Below, piece by piece: positions 7,984 to 16,279 of a stretch of DNA of 56,732 nucleotides. Both the position numbers and the translations under genes were made by a program. Below the pieces are notes generated by a model. It did no database searches. It had not been told where the DNA came from and worked only from the letters and a program-made list of their open reading frames with translations. The stretch spans positions 1 to 56,732 of the IMG/VR virus record IMGVR_UViG_3300037262_000027; one strand, written 5' to 3'. The number at the start of each line of letters is the position of its first letter. Positions within the stretch are counted from its first letter, which is position 1. This DNA is from a virus.

Positions 7984-9378
7984 GTGGACACGTCCGAGGA
8001 GCGTCTGGCCGCAGTCGAGGCGGAGTGGCGCGCGAAGTACAGCACCGCCGATCGAGAGAAGCTGGCGAAAGAAGGCAAGGCCCTCAGCGATGGGTCCTAC
8101 CCGATCGTCGACAAGGAAGACCTGACGAACGCGGCCACGCTCGCGGCCTCCGGTCACGGCGACGTGGAAGCGGCCAAGGCCCTGATCCGAAAGCGCGCCA
8201 AGGAACTCGGCGTCGACGTGGAAAGCCTCCCCGGCTTCGGCAAGGAGTCGAAGGCGGCCGAGCAGTGGGACGCCGAGCACCGCAGCGGGCCGAGTCACAA
8301 CGACACGCGCCACGCCCTCGAAGCAGCGATCCGCGACCTGCCCGAGGCGGGCAAGCTGAGCGCCTACCTGCACGACTTCGACGACGACACCGCCATGTAC
8401 GAATCGGGTGGCAAGATGTTCCAGGTTCCGTACACGATGCAGGATGACGGGAGCGCCAAGCTCGGCGACCCGAAGGAGGTCCAGGCAAAGACCACCTATC
8501 ACCCGGTCGAAAGCAAGTCCGTCCGGCGCAAGGAACGCCGCCGCGCCGTCCCGCTCATGCCCGAGGTCCGCCACTGGGCGATCCAGCCGACCTCCGTCGA
8601 GATCCGCACCGGCAAGAGCACCGACGAAGCGGTCATCACCGGCTCACCGATCGTCTACAACGCCGACTACTCGGTGTTCGACATGTTCGGGGAGTTCACC
8701 GAGCGGATGGCCTCCGGCGTCTGCTCGGAGGTGCTGAAGCGCGGCGTGGACACCCGCTTCCTGTTCAACCATGACGGGCTCTCGCTCGCGCGCACGACCT
8801 CCGGGACGATGACCCTCCAGGACGGCGAGCGCTCGCTGGACTTCGAGGCGCACCTCGACATGCGCCAGCAGCTCTCGAACGACCTCGTCATCGCGATCGA
8901 ACGCAAGGACATCACGCAGATGTCCTGCGGCTTCATCGTCGCCCGCGACGAGTGGGACGAGGCGATGGAGGACCGCACGGTCCTGCAGTTCTCAGACCTG
9001 CTCGACGTCTCGGCCGTCACCTACCCAGCCTCACCGACCACGAGCATCCAGATCGCCCAGCGCATGGCGATGGAGATGCCCGTGGAGTCCCGCGCCCGCC
9101 TGCGCAACTTCATCGTCGCCGAGCGCGCCGGCAAGACGCTCTCCGGCGCCAACAGCGGCAAGGTCGTCTCCGCGATCGAAGCGCTGCACGCCCTCTATGA
9201 AGCGGGCGGCGGAGACCCGGCGGACCTGATCGACGGAGGCGAGTCCGACGAAACCGCCCTGTCGGCTGACGGCACCCGCTCGGAAGACGGCGAGCCGATC
9301 CGCTCCACCAAGGCTTCGACGCTGCGCCTTCAGTTGGAGGCGCGCTCCAAGAAACGTAAGCGGCTCAAGGCCGCCTAG
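7984..9378 (+). CDS. prohead protease (HK97 family) with N-terminal extension
   Basis: 464 aa from GTG 7984, with GGAGGT just upstream. Residues ~205-360 carry the HK97 protease (peptidase U35) pattern: GSPIVYNADYS, FNHDG with catalytic His263, QMSCGF with catalytic Ser314, then LLDVSAVTYPASP. About 200 residues precede it, containing a KALSDGSYPIVDKEDL helical domain and a basic linker (RRKERRR). HK97 protease is normally about 200-250 aa, so this is a fusion. The extra domain may be a maturation or scaffolding element. The protease should process the capsid delta domain. Confidence 0.9.
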   Translation: MDTSEERLAAVEAEWRAKYSTADREKLAKEGKALSDGSYPIVDKEDLTNAATLAASGHGDVEAAKALIRKRAKELGVDVESLPGFGKESKAAEQWDAEHRSGPSHNDTRHALEAAIRDLPEAGKLSAYLHDFDDDTAMYESGGKMFQVPYTMQDDGSAKLGDPKEVQAKTTYHPVESKSVRRKERRRAVPLMPEVRHWAIQPTSVEIRTGKSTDEAVITGSPIVYNADYSVFDMFGEFTERMASGVCSEVLKRGVDTRFLFNHDGLSLARTTSGTMTLQDGERSLDFEAHLDMRQQLSNDLVIAIERKDITQMSCGFIVARDEWDEAMEDRTVLQFSDLLDVSAVTYPASPTTSIQIAQRMAMEMPVESRARLRNFIVAERAGKTLSGANSGKVVSAIEALHALYEAGGGDPADLIDGGESDETALSADGTRSEDGEPIRSTKASTLRLQLEARSKKRKRLKAA

Positions 9379-9433
9379 CGACACGCAGTACCGCCGCGCC
9401 GCCCGTCCGGGAATCGAGTACCGGGGCGCGCGT

Positions 9434-9466
9434 GGGTCAGGGACCCGTGGGTCATCACACACCCAC
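9434..9466 (+). promoter_or_regulatory. two tandem hairpins in the capsid gene leader
   Basis: GGGTC(9434-9438)-AGG-GACCC(9442-9446) is followed immediately by GTGGGT(9447-9452)-8 nt-ACCCAC(9461-9466). The capsid ATG is at 9485. There is no T tract, so these look like mRNA-stabilising or RNase-blocking stems giving high capsid expression rather than a terminator. Confidence 0.45.
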
Positions 9467-9484
9467 AAGCAGAAAGGCAGGCAC

Positions 9485-11140
9485 ATGAGCGCTCTAGCAG
9501 AGCTCGTGGAGAACGCCGACGCTGCCCAGAAACGGCGTGACGAGTTGGTCACGCGCCGCGACACGGCAGAGGCGGAGTTCCGCACCATCGTCGACGGCCT
9601 CCGCCAGGAGTCCGGCGAGGACCGCGACCCAGACACAAAAGAGGCAGCTCGCTGCGAGGAGCTGCGCTCGGAGATCGACGAGGCCGACGAAGCCCTCGCC
9701 GAGGTCCGCAAGGAACGCAAGGCGATCCGCCGTCGCATCAAGGAGGAGAAGGAGAACGCCGACGACGCGAGCCTGATCGCAGAGGCCCGTGAGCGGATTG
9801 CATCGGTGGACTCGATCGCCGACGTGACAGTGACGCAGGGCGAGCGGCCGATCTACGGGGTAGCGCCCGACGGTCTGCGCTCGCCGAACTCCTTCTACAT
9901 GGATCTCGTGCTCCGCACGAAAGCGCGGTTCACGGGCGAGAACGACCACGGGGCGAACAAGCGCCTGAACGAATGGGCGCATCAGGTCGAGAAGGAGCAC
10001 GCCCACGGCACGCCGTTCGGCAAAGCCGCGCTCCCGCAGATCCGCGAAACGTATCGAGGCGAGGACCCGATCGGCACGAAGGAGCGGATGAAGGAATTCG
10101 AGGAGCGCGGACGGCTCGGGATCGAGGACAAGTCATCGCTCGAGGCGCGTGCGACCGCGATCGGCACCGACGGTGGTGCCTCGGCCACGGCCCCCGGTGA
10201 AGGCTCGGCGTTCGTTACGCCGGTCTTCGACGTCGGCAAGTACGCTCCGTGGCGCGAATACGGGCGGGCGTTCGCTGACGCTTGCGCGAAAGAACAGCTC
10301 CCGCCGTACGGGATGTATGTCTACATCCCGCACGTCACCGGAGGCGCAGAAGTCACGGGCGTCACCGAGTCCTCCGGCTCGACGACGATCGCCGACCTGG
10401 CACCGACGGCGGGCTACCTCTCGGGAGCGTTGAAAACGTTCGCCGGGCAGGTCGTCGTTTCGCAGCAGCTGCTCGATCGGGCTGGCCCGAACTTCGCGTT
10501 CGACCGGCTCATCTTCGACCAGATGATGCGCAACTACGCGCTCAACTTCGACACCTACGTGCTCGAAGTGGCGCTGACCGAAGCGAAAGTGAACAACTGG
10601 AAAGGCAACGCTGGCACGTTCGTGTTCCTCGAAAAGGAAAAGGCCGGCGGCTTCTACGGGCAGGTTGCCAAAGCGAAGGCCGACGTCCGCACGACTGCGG
10701 GCACGGTCCTGAACCCGACGCACCTGTTCGTTCGTCCGACGCGGTGGGAGTACCTGGCGGCATTCGCCGGCTCGGAATTCCGCCCGCTGATCGCGCCGAA
10801 CTACGCGGGTCCGTTCAACTCGGCCGCGAGTGGCTCGGCCGACGGTGACGAGGGCATCGAGGGAGCGACGGGTTACAAACTCGCCGGTCTGCCGGTGTTC
10901 ACCGACCAGAACATCCCCGACCAGGGAACCACGACCAACGACCAGGCGCTCGTCGGATGTCTGGACGAGACGTGGGTGTTCGAGGGGGCAATCACGCCTC
11001 GGACGATTCCACAGACCAAAGCCAACACGCTCCAGGTAATTCTACAACAGTATAGTTATGCGACCGTCATCAAGAGGTACGCAGAAAGCGTCGTAGCGAT
11101 CAATGGCGAAGGAATGAAAGCGGTTTCCTACACCAACTAG
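9485..11140 (+). CDS. major capsid protein 1 (HK97 fold, with delta domain)
   Basis: 551 aa. Residues 1-~115 are a charged coiled coil with many Glu/Lys/Arg, i.e. the HK97-type delta/scaffold domain removed by the prohead protease. The capsid body starts with GTDGGASATAPGEGSAFVTP at about 226, then PPYGMYVYIP, QVVVSQQLLDRAG, and LKFDTY-like NFDTYVLEVAL. It ends in the P-domain/A-domain strands LVGCLDETWVFEG and TIKRYAESVVAI. Clearly homologous to the second capsid gene at 11305, but longer and the only one with the delta domain. Ribosome site AAAGGCAGG at about 9471-9479. Confidence 0.93.
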   Translation: MSALAELVENADAAQKRRDELVTRRDTAEAEFRTIVDGLRQESGEDRDPDTKEAARCEELRSEIDEADEALAEVRKERKAIRRRIKEEKENADDASLIAEARERIASVDSIADVTVTQGERPIYGVAPDGLRSPNSFYMDLVLRTKARFTGENDHGANKRLNEWAHQVEKEHAHGTPFGKAALPQIRETYRGEDPIGTKERMKEFEERGRLGIEDKSSLEARATAIGTDGGASATAPGEGSAFVTPVFDVGKYAPWREYGRAFADACAKEQLPPYGMYVYIPHVTGGAEVTGVTESSGSTTIADLAPTAGYLSGALKTFAGQVVVSQQLLDRAGPNFAFDRLIFDQMMRNYALNFDTYVLEVALTEAKVNNWKGNAGTFVFLEKEKAGGFYGQVAKAKADVRTTAGTVLNPTHLFVRPTRWEYLAAFAGSEFRPLIAPNYAGPFNSAASGSADGDEGIEGATGYKLAGLPVFTDQNIPDQGTTTNDQALVGCLDETWVFEGAITPRTIPQTKANTLQVILQQYSYATVIKRYAESVVAINGEGMKAVSYTN

Positions 11141-11179
11141 GCGACCTCGGCGGGCGGTCTTCGGGCCGTCCGCCACCGT

Positions 11180-11251
11180 TGCGGCGTAGTGGAAGGGTCA
11201 CCATCCGGGCCTCATAAGCCTGGGGACTGGGTTCGAGTCCCAGCGCCGCCA
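11180..11251 (+). tRNA. tRNA with CAT anticodon (Met or Ile2)
   Basis: Cloverleaf by eye: acceptor 11180-11186 with 11244-11250 (six pairs; the first position T/C is mismatched), D stem 11189-11192/11201-11204, anticodon stem 11206-11210/11218-11222 with CAT at 11213-11215, T stem 11227-11231/11239-11243 with loop TTCGAGT, discriminator A11251, no encoded CCA. The 1-72 mismatch recalls initiator tRNA. However, the anticodon stem is not GGG/CCC and D-stem position 11 is T, so an elongator Met or lysidine-type Ile tRNA is likelier. It lies between the two capsid genes. Confidence 0.85.
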
Positions 11252-11304
11252 TAACGCTGACGACGCGCGGTCAAGCGTCGGATCGACTCCGAACGGAGGA
11301 CCAG

Positions 11305-12618
11305 ATGACGGACGTGGTGTTCACGCCTGAGCAGCAGGCCGAGGTGAACCGGATCATCGGCGAGCGCTTGGCGCGCGACCGGCAGGTGCGCGTGACCCAT
11401 GAGCCGAGGGTCTACGGCCTGCACTCCCAGAACTCCTACTACTCAGACGTGGTGCTCGCCGCTCAGCCGGACAACCCCGGCACCGGGTCCGCGCAGAAGC
11501 GACTCGGAAAGTACGAACGCGAGCTCGGCGTCGAGATGGACCGGGGCTCGGCGGAGGGCCGGCGGGCCGAACGGATCATCCGCGCCAGACTGCGCACCGC
11601 CGATGAGCTGGAACACGAGACGCGCGCGACTCAAGTGCTCAACGAGATCAGGGGCTTTGGCACCGACGGAGGCATCTCCGCCTCATCGCCGGGTGAAGCC
11701 GCGCCGTTCGTCTCCCCGTTTTTCCTCATGGACCAGTGGGCGCCCTTCCGAGGCTCGGCGCGGTCATTCACCGACCAGTGCATCCTGTTGCCGCTCCCGG
11801 CCTACGGCATGAAAATCTACGTGCCCTACTTCTCGGGCACCGACAAAACGGGCGAACAGACCGAGGGCGGCTCAGTGGCGGAAACCGAGCCCACGACCGA
11901 ACTCGAAGCCTCGCCGACGGTGGCCACGATCACCGGGCAGGTCACCGGCTCCCAGCAGCTCCACGACCGCGGCGGCACAGGCGGAGGCAGCACCGACGTC
12001 ATCATCGGCAAGCAGCTCCAGGAGCAGCTCGACGCCTCGATCGACCTGTATGTTCTGAACCAGGCGATCACCCAGGGCTCGGCGATCTCCGGCGAAGCGA
12101 CCTTCTCCATCGAAGGGCTCTACAAGGATCTGACGAAAGCCCGCGAGAAAATCACCGACACGGCCGGGACGCGCCTGCGCCCGACGCACCTGTTCACGAC
12201 CTCGGACATCTACAACTTCGCGACCGAGCAGCTCGATGAAGACAAGCGGCCGATCGTGGTCCCGCAGTTCGTCCCGGGCTTCCCCCTGGCCGCCAACGCC
12301 GACGACCACGACGAAAGCAATCGGCTCCCCAAGTGGGCAAGGTTCACCGGGACCGTCCTGCCCGCCGGCCTGCTCTGGTTCACCGACGACAACATCCCGC
12401 TCGAAGGAACCACCACGCACACCCGCCTGCTCGTCTCGACGCCCGGCGACGCGATCATCGTGATGGAGGATGAGCCGGTCCTGACGGTGTTCCTGGAAAC
12501 GAAAGCCGACACCCTGCGGACGATCCTCAACCTGCGGACGTATGCTGCGGCGGTGACGCGACACTCCGCCGGCACGTCGGTCATCGCCGGAGCCGGATAC
12601 ACCACCACTCAGAAATGA
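11305..12618 (+). CDS. major capsid protein 2 (HK97 fold, no delta domain)
   Basis: 437 aa, GGAGG 6 nt before the ATG. Shares the capsid core with the upstream gene block by block: YGLHSQNSYYSDVVL versus YGVAPDGLRSPNSFYMDLVL, GTDGGISASSPGEAAPFVSP at about 118, PAYGMKIYVP, and TGSQQLHDRGG. It lacks the ~100-residue coiled-coil delta domain and starts with a short helical FTPEQQAEVNRIIGERLA. The two differ at most positions, so this is an old duplication, not a recent one. It may build a mixed lattice, pentamers or an elongated head. Confidence 0.9.
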   Translation: MTDVVFTPEQQAEVNRIIGERLARDRQVRVTHEPRVYGLHSQNSYYSDVVLAAQPDNPGTGSAQKRLGKYERELGVEMDRGSAEGRRAERIIRARLRTADELEHETRATQVLNEIRGFGTDGGISASSPGEAAPFVSPFFLMDQWAPFRGSARSFTDQCILLPLPAYGMKIYVPYFSGTDKTGEQTEGGSVAETEPTTELEASPTVATITGQVTGSQQLHDRGGTGGGSTDVIIGKQLQEQLDASIDLYVLNQAITQGSAISGEATFSIEGLYKDLTKAREKITDTAGTRLRPTHLFTTSDIYNFATEQLDEDKRPIVVPQFVPGFPLAANADDHDESNRLPKWARFTGTVLPAGLLWFTDDNIPLEGTTTHTRLLVSTPGDAIIVMEDEPVLTVFLETKADTLRTILNLRTYAAAVTRHSAGTSVIAGAGYTTTQK

Positions 12619-12863
12619 CCCCGCAGCCCCTACCGCCCGAGCAGATCAGGACCCCGAGAGGCATCGGGATCAATGAGGGAGAGGGCGGGGCGCGGGCGAG
12701 AAGGTGGACTCCGGACGCGACGGGGCTCTACTGCTTGCGCTGTCGGCAGGTCACGTCGGCTCACGTGGGGGTGCGCTGCCCACCCGCGAAGATGCTCCGC
12801 CGGTTTGTGAATCGTGGAGGTCAACTCGTGGAGGTCAGCTCGATAGTGCGGGAGACACGGTGA
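12615..12863 (+). CDS. small Cys-containing hypothetical protein
   Basis: 82 aa, ATGA overlap with capsid 2. Contains GLYCLRCRQVTSAHVGVRC, a CxxC plus a later Cys as in a small zinc ribbon. First gene of the accessory cassette. No function assignable. Confidence 0.65.
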   Translation: MTPQPLPPEQIRTPRGIGINEGEGGARARRWTPDATGLYCLRCRQVTSAHVGVRCPPAKMLRRFVNRGGQLVEVSSIVRETR

Positions 12864-13027
12864 ACGCGATGCTGCCCGTCGGCGAGACGCCCATCCTTGC
12901 CCAGCCCGATGTCTGCTCCGGCTGCCATGAGCGGCTCACGTTTGAGGAGGAGAAGGTCTGCGTTCGCTGGCCGACGGTCGATGTGCCGATGCGGGTCTAC
13001 CACCCGGCCTGCGCTCCGCCCGAGTGA
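12860..13027 (+). CDS. small zinc-binding hypothetical protein
   Basis: 55 aa from GTG 12860, GTGA overlap with the previous stop; the frame is open further upstream but coupling fixes the start. DVCSGCHERL followed by VYHPAC gives a CxxC...HxxC zinc site of LIM/treble-clef-like spacing. Role unknown; one of several Cys-rich micro-proteins in this region. Confidence 0.65.
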   Translation: MNAMLPVGETPILAQPDVCSGCHERLTFEEEKVCVRWPTVDVPMRVYHPACAPPE

Positions 13028-13506
13028 CGATCATCCTCGCTTCGCACCTGCCGGGCGCCGGGCACTTCGAGTCCGAGCGCTTCATGGTCGATCCGATCGA
13101 GTGCTCAGAGCCCGAGGACTACTGGCGCGGCGTCGCCGAGTGGTGGGACAGCTACGACGTGCTCATCAACGTCGAGCACGACATGCAGGTCTCAGACGAC
13201 CTGATCGGAGCCCTGCTCGACTGCCCCGAGCCGTTATGCACATACGCATATTGGCTCGGCCCCTCCTCCGGCGGCCCCCACTGGGCTCATCGCACCGGCA
13301 GACAGCCCCCGTGTGGAGGAGTCTGGATCGAGGAGGGCGATGAGTGGGCTGACTTCGGGGGAATCGGGTTCTGCAAGATTGCCCCGGAGGTCAGGGTCCG
13401 GGCGTTGCCTGAGCAGACGTGGCAGTTCGTGGACATCGCGGTGTTCGCCTCCGTGCAGCGGCAGGTTCACGTCCACTGGCCCGCCGTGCGCCATGATCAC
13501 GTCTAG
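13024..13506 (+). CDS. glycosyltransferase-like protein, short GT-A type (copy 1)
   Basis: 160 aa from GTG 13024 (GTGA). The key segment LINVEHDMQVSDDL is a nucleotide-sugar transferase-like strand-acid-turn, with Glu-His-Asp in the DxD place. It is followed by LLDCPEPLCTYAYW and WADFGGIGFCKIAPEVR. The same blueprint (VExD..V..D.L..L..C..P.C.F.Y) recurs at 14123 and 22732, so this is a three-member family. Small GT-like enzymes of this kind are common in phage glycan cassettes. Donor and acceptor unknown; catalytic role inferred from the motif. Confidence 0.7.
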   Translation: MTIILASHLPGAGHFESERFMVDPIECSEPEDYWRGVAEWWDSYDVLINVEHDMQVSDDLIGALLDCPEPLCTYAYWLGPSSGGPHWAHRTGRQPPCGGVWIEEGDEWADFGGIGFCKIAPEVRVRALPEQTWQFVDIAVFASVQRQVHVHWPAVRHDHV

Positions 13507-14126
13507 TGGAGCTGGCGCACTTCTACCACTGCTTCACCGGAGGCTCCTGGACCGAGCCCGTCCTAGAGCACGTAGACGCACTGGTCGAGGCTGACTTCCG
13601 CTCCCCCGTCTATCTCGGGCTCGTGGGAGCCGAGCTGTGGCGCGGGGCAGCGTCGGATGTCTTTGAGCCGCTGCTGGACGTGCGCGTGGCCGTCGAGGCC
13701 GACTCGGGCTTCGAGCAGGTCACGCTCGCGGCCGTCCGCCGGTATGCGATGGAGCACGACGGCGCGGTGTGTTACGCCCACACCAAGGGCGCCGCAGACG
13801 TGAGCGACTTCCGGGCGAAATGGCGGCGGTCGATGACTCGGCTGCTGATCTCGGACTGGCGAGGGAACCTCGCCCACCTTGAGGAGTTCGACGCCGTCGG
13901 CTCCCACTGGCTCACGCCGGAGCACTTCCCCGGATTCGAGTCCGAGTTCGGGGAGGGCATCCCGTTCTTCGGCGGCAACTTCTGGATGGCCCGGTGTGAC
14001 TACCTGCGGGGGCTGCCGGAGCCCTCGGAGCGGTCGCGGTTCGATGCGGAGCGGTGGATTGGGTTGGGGAACCCGCGCGTGCATGACCTGAACCCCGGCT
14101 GGCCAGCGGCTAACTTGTTCGTGTGA
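13506..14126 (+). CDS. glycosyltransferase-like protein (rhamnan/capsule type)
   Basis: 206 aa from GTG 13506, sharing one base with the preceding TAG. Contains CYAHTKGAADVSDF...WRRSMTRLLI and later FFGGNFWMARCDYLRGLP. The pairing of an HTKG block with a GNFWMAR..YL block is what I know from glycan-synthesis proteins related to RgpF/capsule GT families. Probably acts with the neighbouring transferases on one glycan. No transmembrane segment, so cytoplasmic. Confidence 0.65.
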   Translation: MELAHFYHCFTGGSWTEPVLEHVDALVEADFRSPVYLGLVGAELWRGAASDVFEPLLDVRVAVEADSGFEQVTLAAVRRYAMEHDGAVCYAHTKGAADVSDFRAKWRRSMTRLLISDWRGNLAHLEEFDAVGSHWLTPEHFPGFESEFGEGIPFFGGNFWMARCDYLRGLPEPSERSRFDAERWIGLGNPRVHDLNPGWPAANLFV

Positions 14127-14650
14127 GGGGCCATGAGACGCCGGTTGCGCTCCCCTACGTCCCTCCCCTACGCCCCGAAGTAGCAGACGCCCTCGCAGGC
14201 TGGGACGTGGCGTTCGTGGACGTCTCCGGCTCGGATACGGCTTACTGGGAGCTGCTGTCGCAGCTCTGGCGGAAGGGTGTCGGCTTCATCGTCGTGGAGC
14301 AGGATGTGGTCGTCCGCCCCGACTCGCTCAGCGAGCTTGAGGAGTGCCACCGCCCGTGGTGCTCCTTCCAGGTCCCCTACGTGGGCAGAGTCTATGCGGG
14401 GCTCTCGTGCGCGAAGTTCTCGGCCGCGCTGATCGGCAGATACCCGATGGCTCTGGATCGGATCGGCAAGCGAAGCGACGCCGACCATCCCCCGGCCCAC
14501 TGGTGCCGACTTGATAGCTGGCTACAGTCCCTCTTGAACCACGGAGGCGAGGAAATGCACGTACACGGACCACCGCTTGAGCATCTGAGGGACGGGTCAG
14601 AGCCGGAGAGTCCGTGGCAGGTCGGGCCGGCGCATGGGTGCTGGCACTGA
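14123..14650 (+). CDS. glycosyltransferase-like protein, short GT-A type (copy 2)
   Basis: 175 aa from GTG 14123. Segment FIVVEQDVVVRPDSLSELEE, then CHRPWCSFQVPY, matches the acid-strand-Cys pattern of the genes at 13024 and 22732. VEQD takes the place of VEHD. It has a C-terminal His-rich VHGPPLEHL that could bind metal. Paralogue within the same cassette; sequence identity between copies is low outside the core. Confidence 0.7.
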   Translation: MRGHETPVALPYVPPLRPEVADALAGWDVAFVDVSGSDTAYWELLSQLWRKGVGFIVVEQDVVVRPDSLSELEECHRPWCSFQVPYVGRVYAGLSCAKFSAALIGRYPMALDRIGKRSDADHPPAHWCRLDSWLQSLLNHGGEEMHVHGPPLEHLRDGSEPESPWQVGPAHGCWH

Positions 14651-14835
14651 TGTTCGGACGCGACCCCAAGGCCCGCCACCAGGAGCAGATCCTCCGGGAC
14701 TTCCAACAGGCCACCCAAGCCCGGGAGCGGGCACGCGACCTCCTCTCAGAATCAGAAGCGATAGCGGCGAGGGCTGAGGCTCAGTATCAGTCGGCCAAGC
14801 TGGCGCTCCGGCGGGTGTCGGAGGGGTCGGTGTGA
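14650..14835 (+). CDS. small coiled-coil protein
   Basis: 61 aa from ATG 14650 (ATGA). Almost entirely helical and charged (QQATQARERARDLLSES), consistent with a single coiled coil. Function unknown. Confidence 0.6.
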   Translation: MFGRDPKARHQEQILRDFQQATQARERARDLLSESEAIAARAEAQYQSAKLALRRVSEGSV

Positions 14836-14838
14836 GGG

Positions 14839-15153
14839 ATGGGCGACGACGAGATCATCCACTTCGCCGGGCAGACGATGACCTTCGGCGCGGTGCGCCG
14901 ACAGCGATGCCTCTGGTGTGGCGCGCTGATCCAGGAGCATGATCTCGACCGCATAGCTATCAGCGACTCGGGCCGCCCGCCGGAGCGTCAGGGCAAGCCG
15001 TTGGAGCCCGACGAGATCGGGTCCTGGACCGGCCTTGTCGGCGTGAGCGGCACGAACCCGCGCATGTACCGCGCCGTCGACGACCCCGAGGACGGCAAGG
15101 CACCCGACCGCTCCTGCATGATGCTGATGCCCGAAGAGATCGGCGTGACGTGA
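14839..15153 (+). CDS. hypothetical protein with CxxC pair
   Basis: 104 aa. RCLWCGALIQEHD gives a single CxxC half of a zinc ribbon; the rest is polar, and a late RSCMMLMPEEIG could supply another Cys. Precedes the epimerase by a 4-nt overlap. No family recognised. Confidence 0.6.
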   Translation: MGDDEIIHFAGQTMTFGAVRRQRCLWCGALIQEHDLDRIAISDSGRPPERQGKPLEPDEIGSWTGLVGVSGTNPRMYRAVDDPEDGKAPDRSCMMLMPEEIGVT

Positions 15154-16058
15154 GAGTCCTCATCACCGGAAACCGAGGCTTCATAGGAGAACACCTCGCC
15201 CGCGAGCTCCTAGACCACGGCTACGAGGTAGAGGGCCACGACAAGGCAGACGGAGACCTCACCGAGCCCGGAGTCTTCGCCGCACACCTCGACGCCTCAG
15301 AACCCGACCTCGTGATCCACCTCGCAGCGCAGGTGGGCCGCCTGTTCGGCGAGCAGGACTTGGAGCACACGATCCGCTCCAACGTCACGATGACCGCCCT
15401 CGTGGCGCTCGCCTGCGGAGGCCGGGGAGTCCCGCTGCTGTACGCCTCATCCTCCGAGGTCTACGGCGACCAGGGCGACGCCGTATGCTTCGAGGATGGA
15501 CCACTGAGCCCTCCGCACAACGCATACGGGCTCTCGAAGCTCCACGGCGAGCAGTTCTGCCAGCTCTACGCGCCCGAGGACCTGCGGATCGTTCGGCTGT
15601 CGATGCCGTACGGGCCCGGCGCCCCTCCCGGAGTCGGCCGGCGCGCGCTCGACACGTTCCTGTGGCAGGCGATCCACGGCAAGCCGATCACGGTGCATGC
15701 GGGAGCCGAGCGCTCATGGTGTTGGATCGGCGATTGTGTTTCGGGGATAAGGGCGGTCCTAGACGGACCGCCGGGCGTCTACAACGTCGGGCGGGATGAC
15801 TGCCCCGTGTCGATGCAGGCCCTCGCCGAGAAATGCTGCGAGCTGGCCGACGCGCCCATTTCCCTGATCGACGTCGTCCCCGCACCGGAGCGCCAGACCA
15901 TCGTCAAGCGCCTCTCCACCACAAAGCTCCAGCTCCTCGGGTGGGAACCGACGGTCGAGCTTGAGGAGGGGCTGCCGCAGGTGTTGGAGTGGGTCCGGCG
16001 GTTCGACGCGGAGGGCCGAATGGTCGAGCACGTCGGGAGTTACGGCGGCTCGGAGTGA
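15150..16058 (+). CDS. NAD-dependent epimerase/dehydratase (extended SDR)
   Basis: 302 aa. The N-terminal Rossmann motif is TGNRGFIG (residues 6-13), with a VIHLAAQVGR strand, then YASSSEVYG with the catalytic Ser region and NAYGLSKLHGEQ with the YxxxK pair. The RIVRLSMPYGPG segment and a GVYNVGRDD substrate-domain strand are typical of UDP/dTDP-sugar epimerases, 4,6-dehydratases and reductases. Full length for the family. It would make or modify the activated sugar used by the adjacent transferases. Exact substrate unknown. Confidence 0.9.
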   Translation: MRVLITGNRGFIGEHLARELLDHGYEVEGHDKADGDLTEPGVFAAHLDASEPDLVIHLAAQVGRLFGEQDLEHTIRSNVTMTALVALACGGRGVPLLYASSSEVYGDQGDAVCFEDGPLSPPHNAYGLSKLHGEQFCQLYAPEDLRIVRLSMPYGPGAPPGVGRRALDTFLWQAIHGKPITVHAGAERSWCWIGDCVSGIRAVLDGPPGVYNVGRDDCPVSMQALAEKCCELADAPISLIDVVPAPERQTIVKRLSTTKLQLLGWEPTVELEEGLPQVLEWVRRFDAEGRMVEHVGSYGGSE

Positions 16059-16279
16059 AGGTCAAGATTGTCAGCGACGGAACACCGCATGGCACCCGGA
16101 TCACGGACGAGACCGGCAACCCAATTGAATATGTGGACAGCATCGACTGGGAAATGAGGATGGACCGCTTGGCTACGGCCACCGTGCGATTCGTCGCGAT
16201 CCCCGTCGAGGTCGAGGCAGAGCTGCGCGGCTACCGCGAGACGATCGACCGCTACGTTGAGCCGGACCCCGAGCCGTGA
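16055..16279 (+). CDS. small hypothetical protein
   Basis: 74 aa from GTG 16055 (GTGA). VKIVSDGTPHGTRITDETGNP, then RMDRLATATVRFVAIPVEVE, reads as a small beta structure. Such a pattern appears in phage proteins of unknown role. Coupled to epimerase and hydrolase. Confidence 0.6.
   Translation: MKVKIVSDGTPHGTRITDETGNPIEYVDSIDWEMRMDRLATATVRFVAIPVEVEAELRGYRETIDRYVEPDPEP

Noticed and set aside
11180-11251. Initiator tRNA
   Set aside because: Shows a mismatched first pair, but lacks the three G-C pairs in the anticodon stem and the position-11 purine of initiators.
9485-12618. Capsid duplication as an assembly artefact
   Set aside because: The two genes differ at most positions and in domain content, so they are real paralogues.
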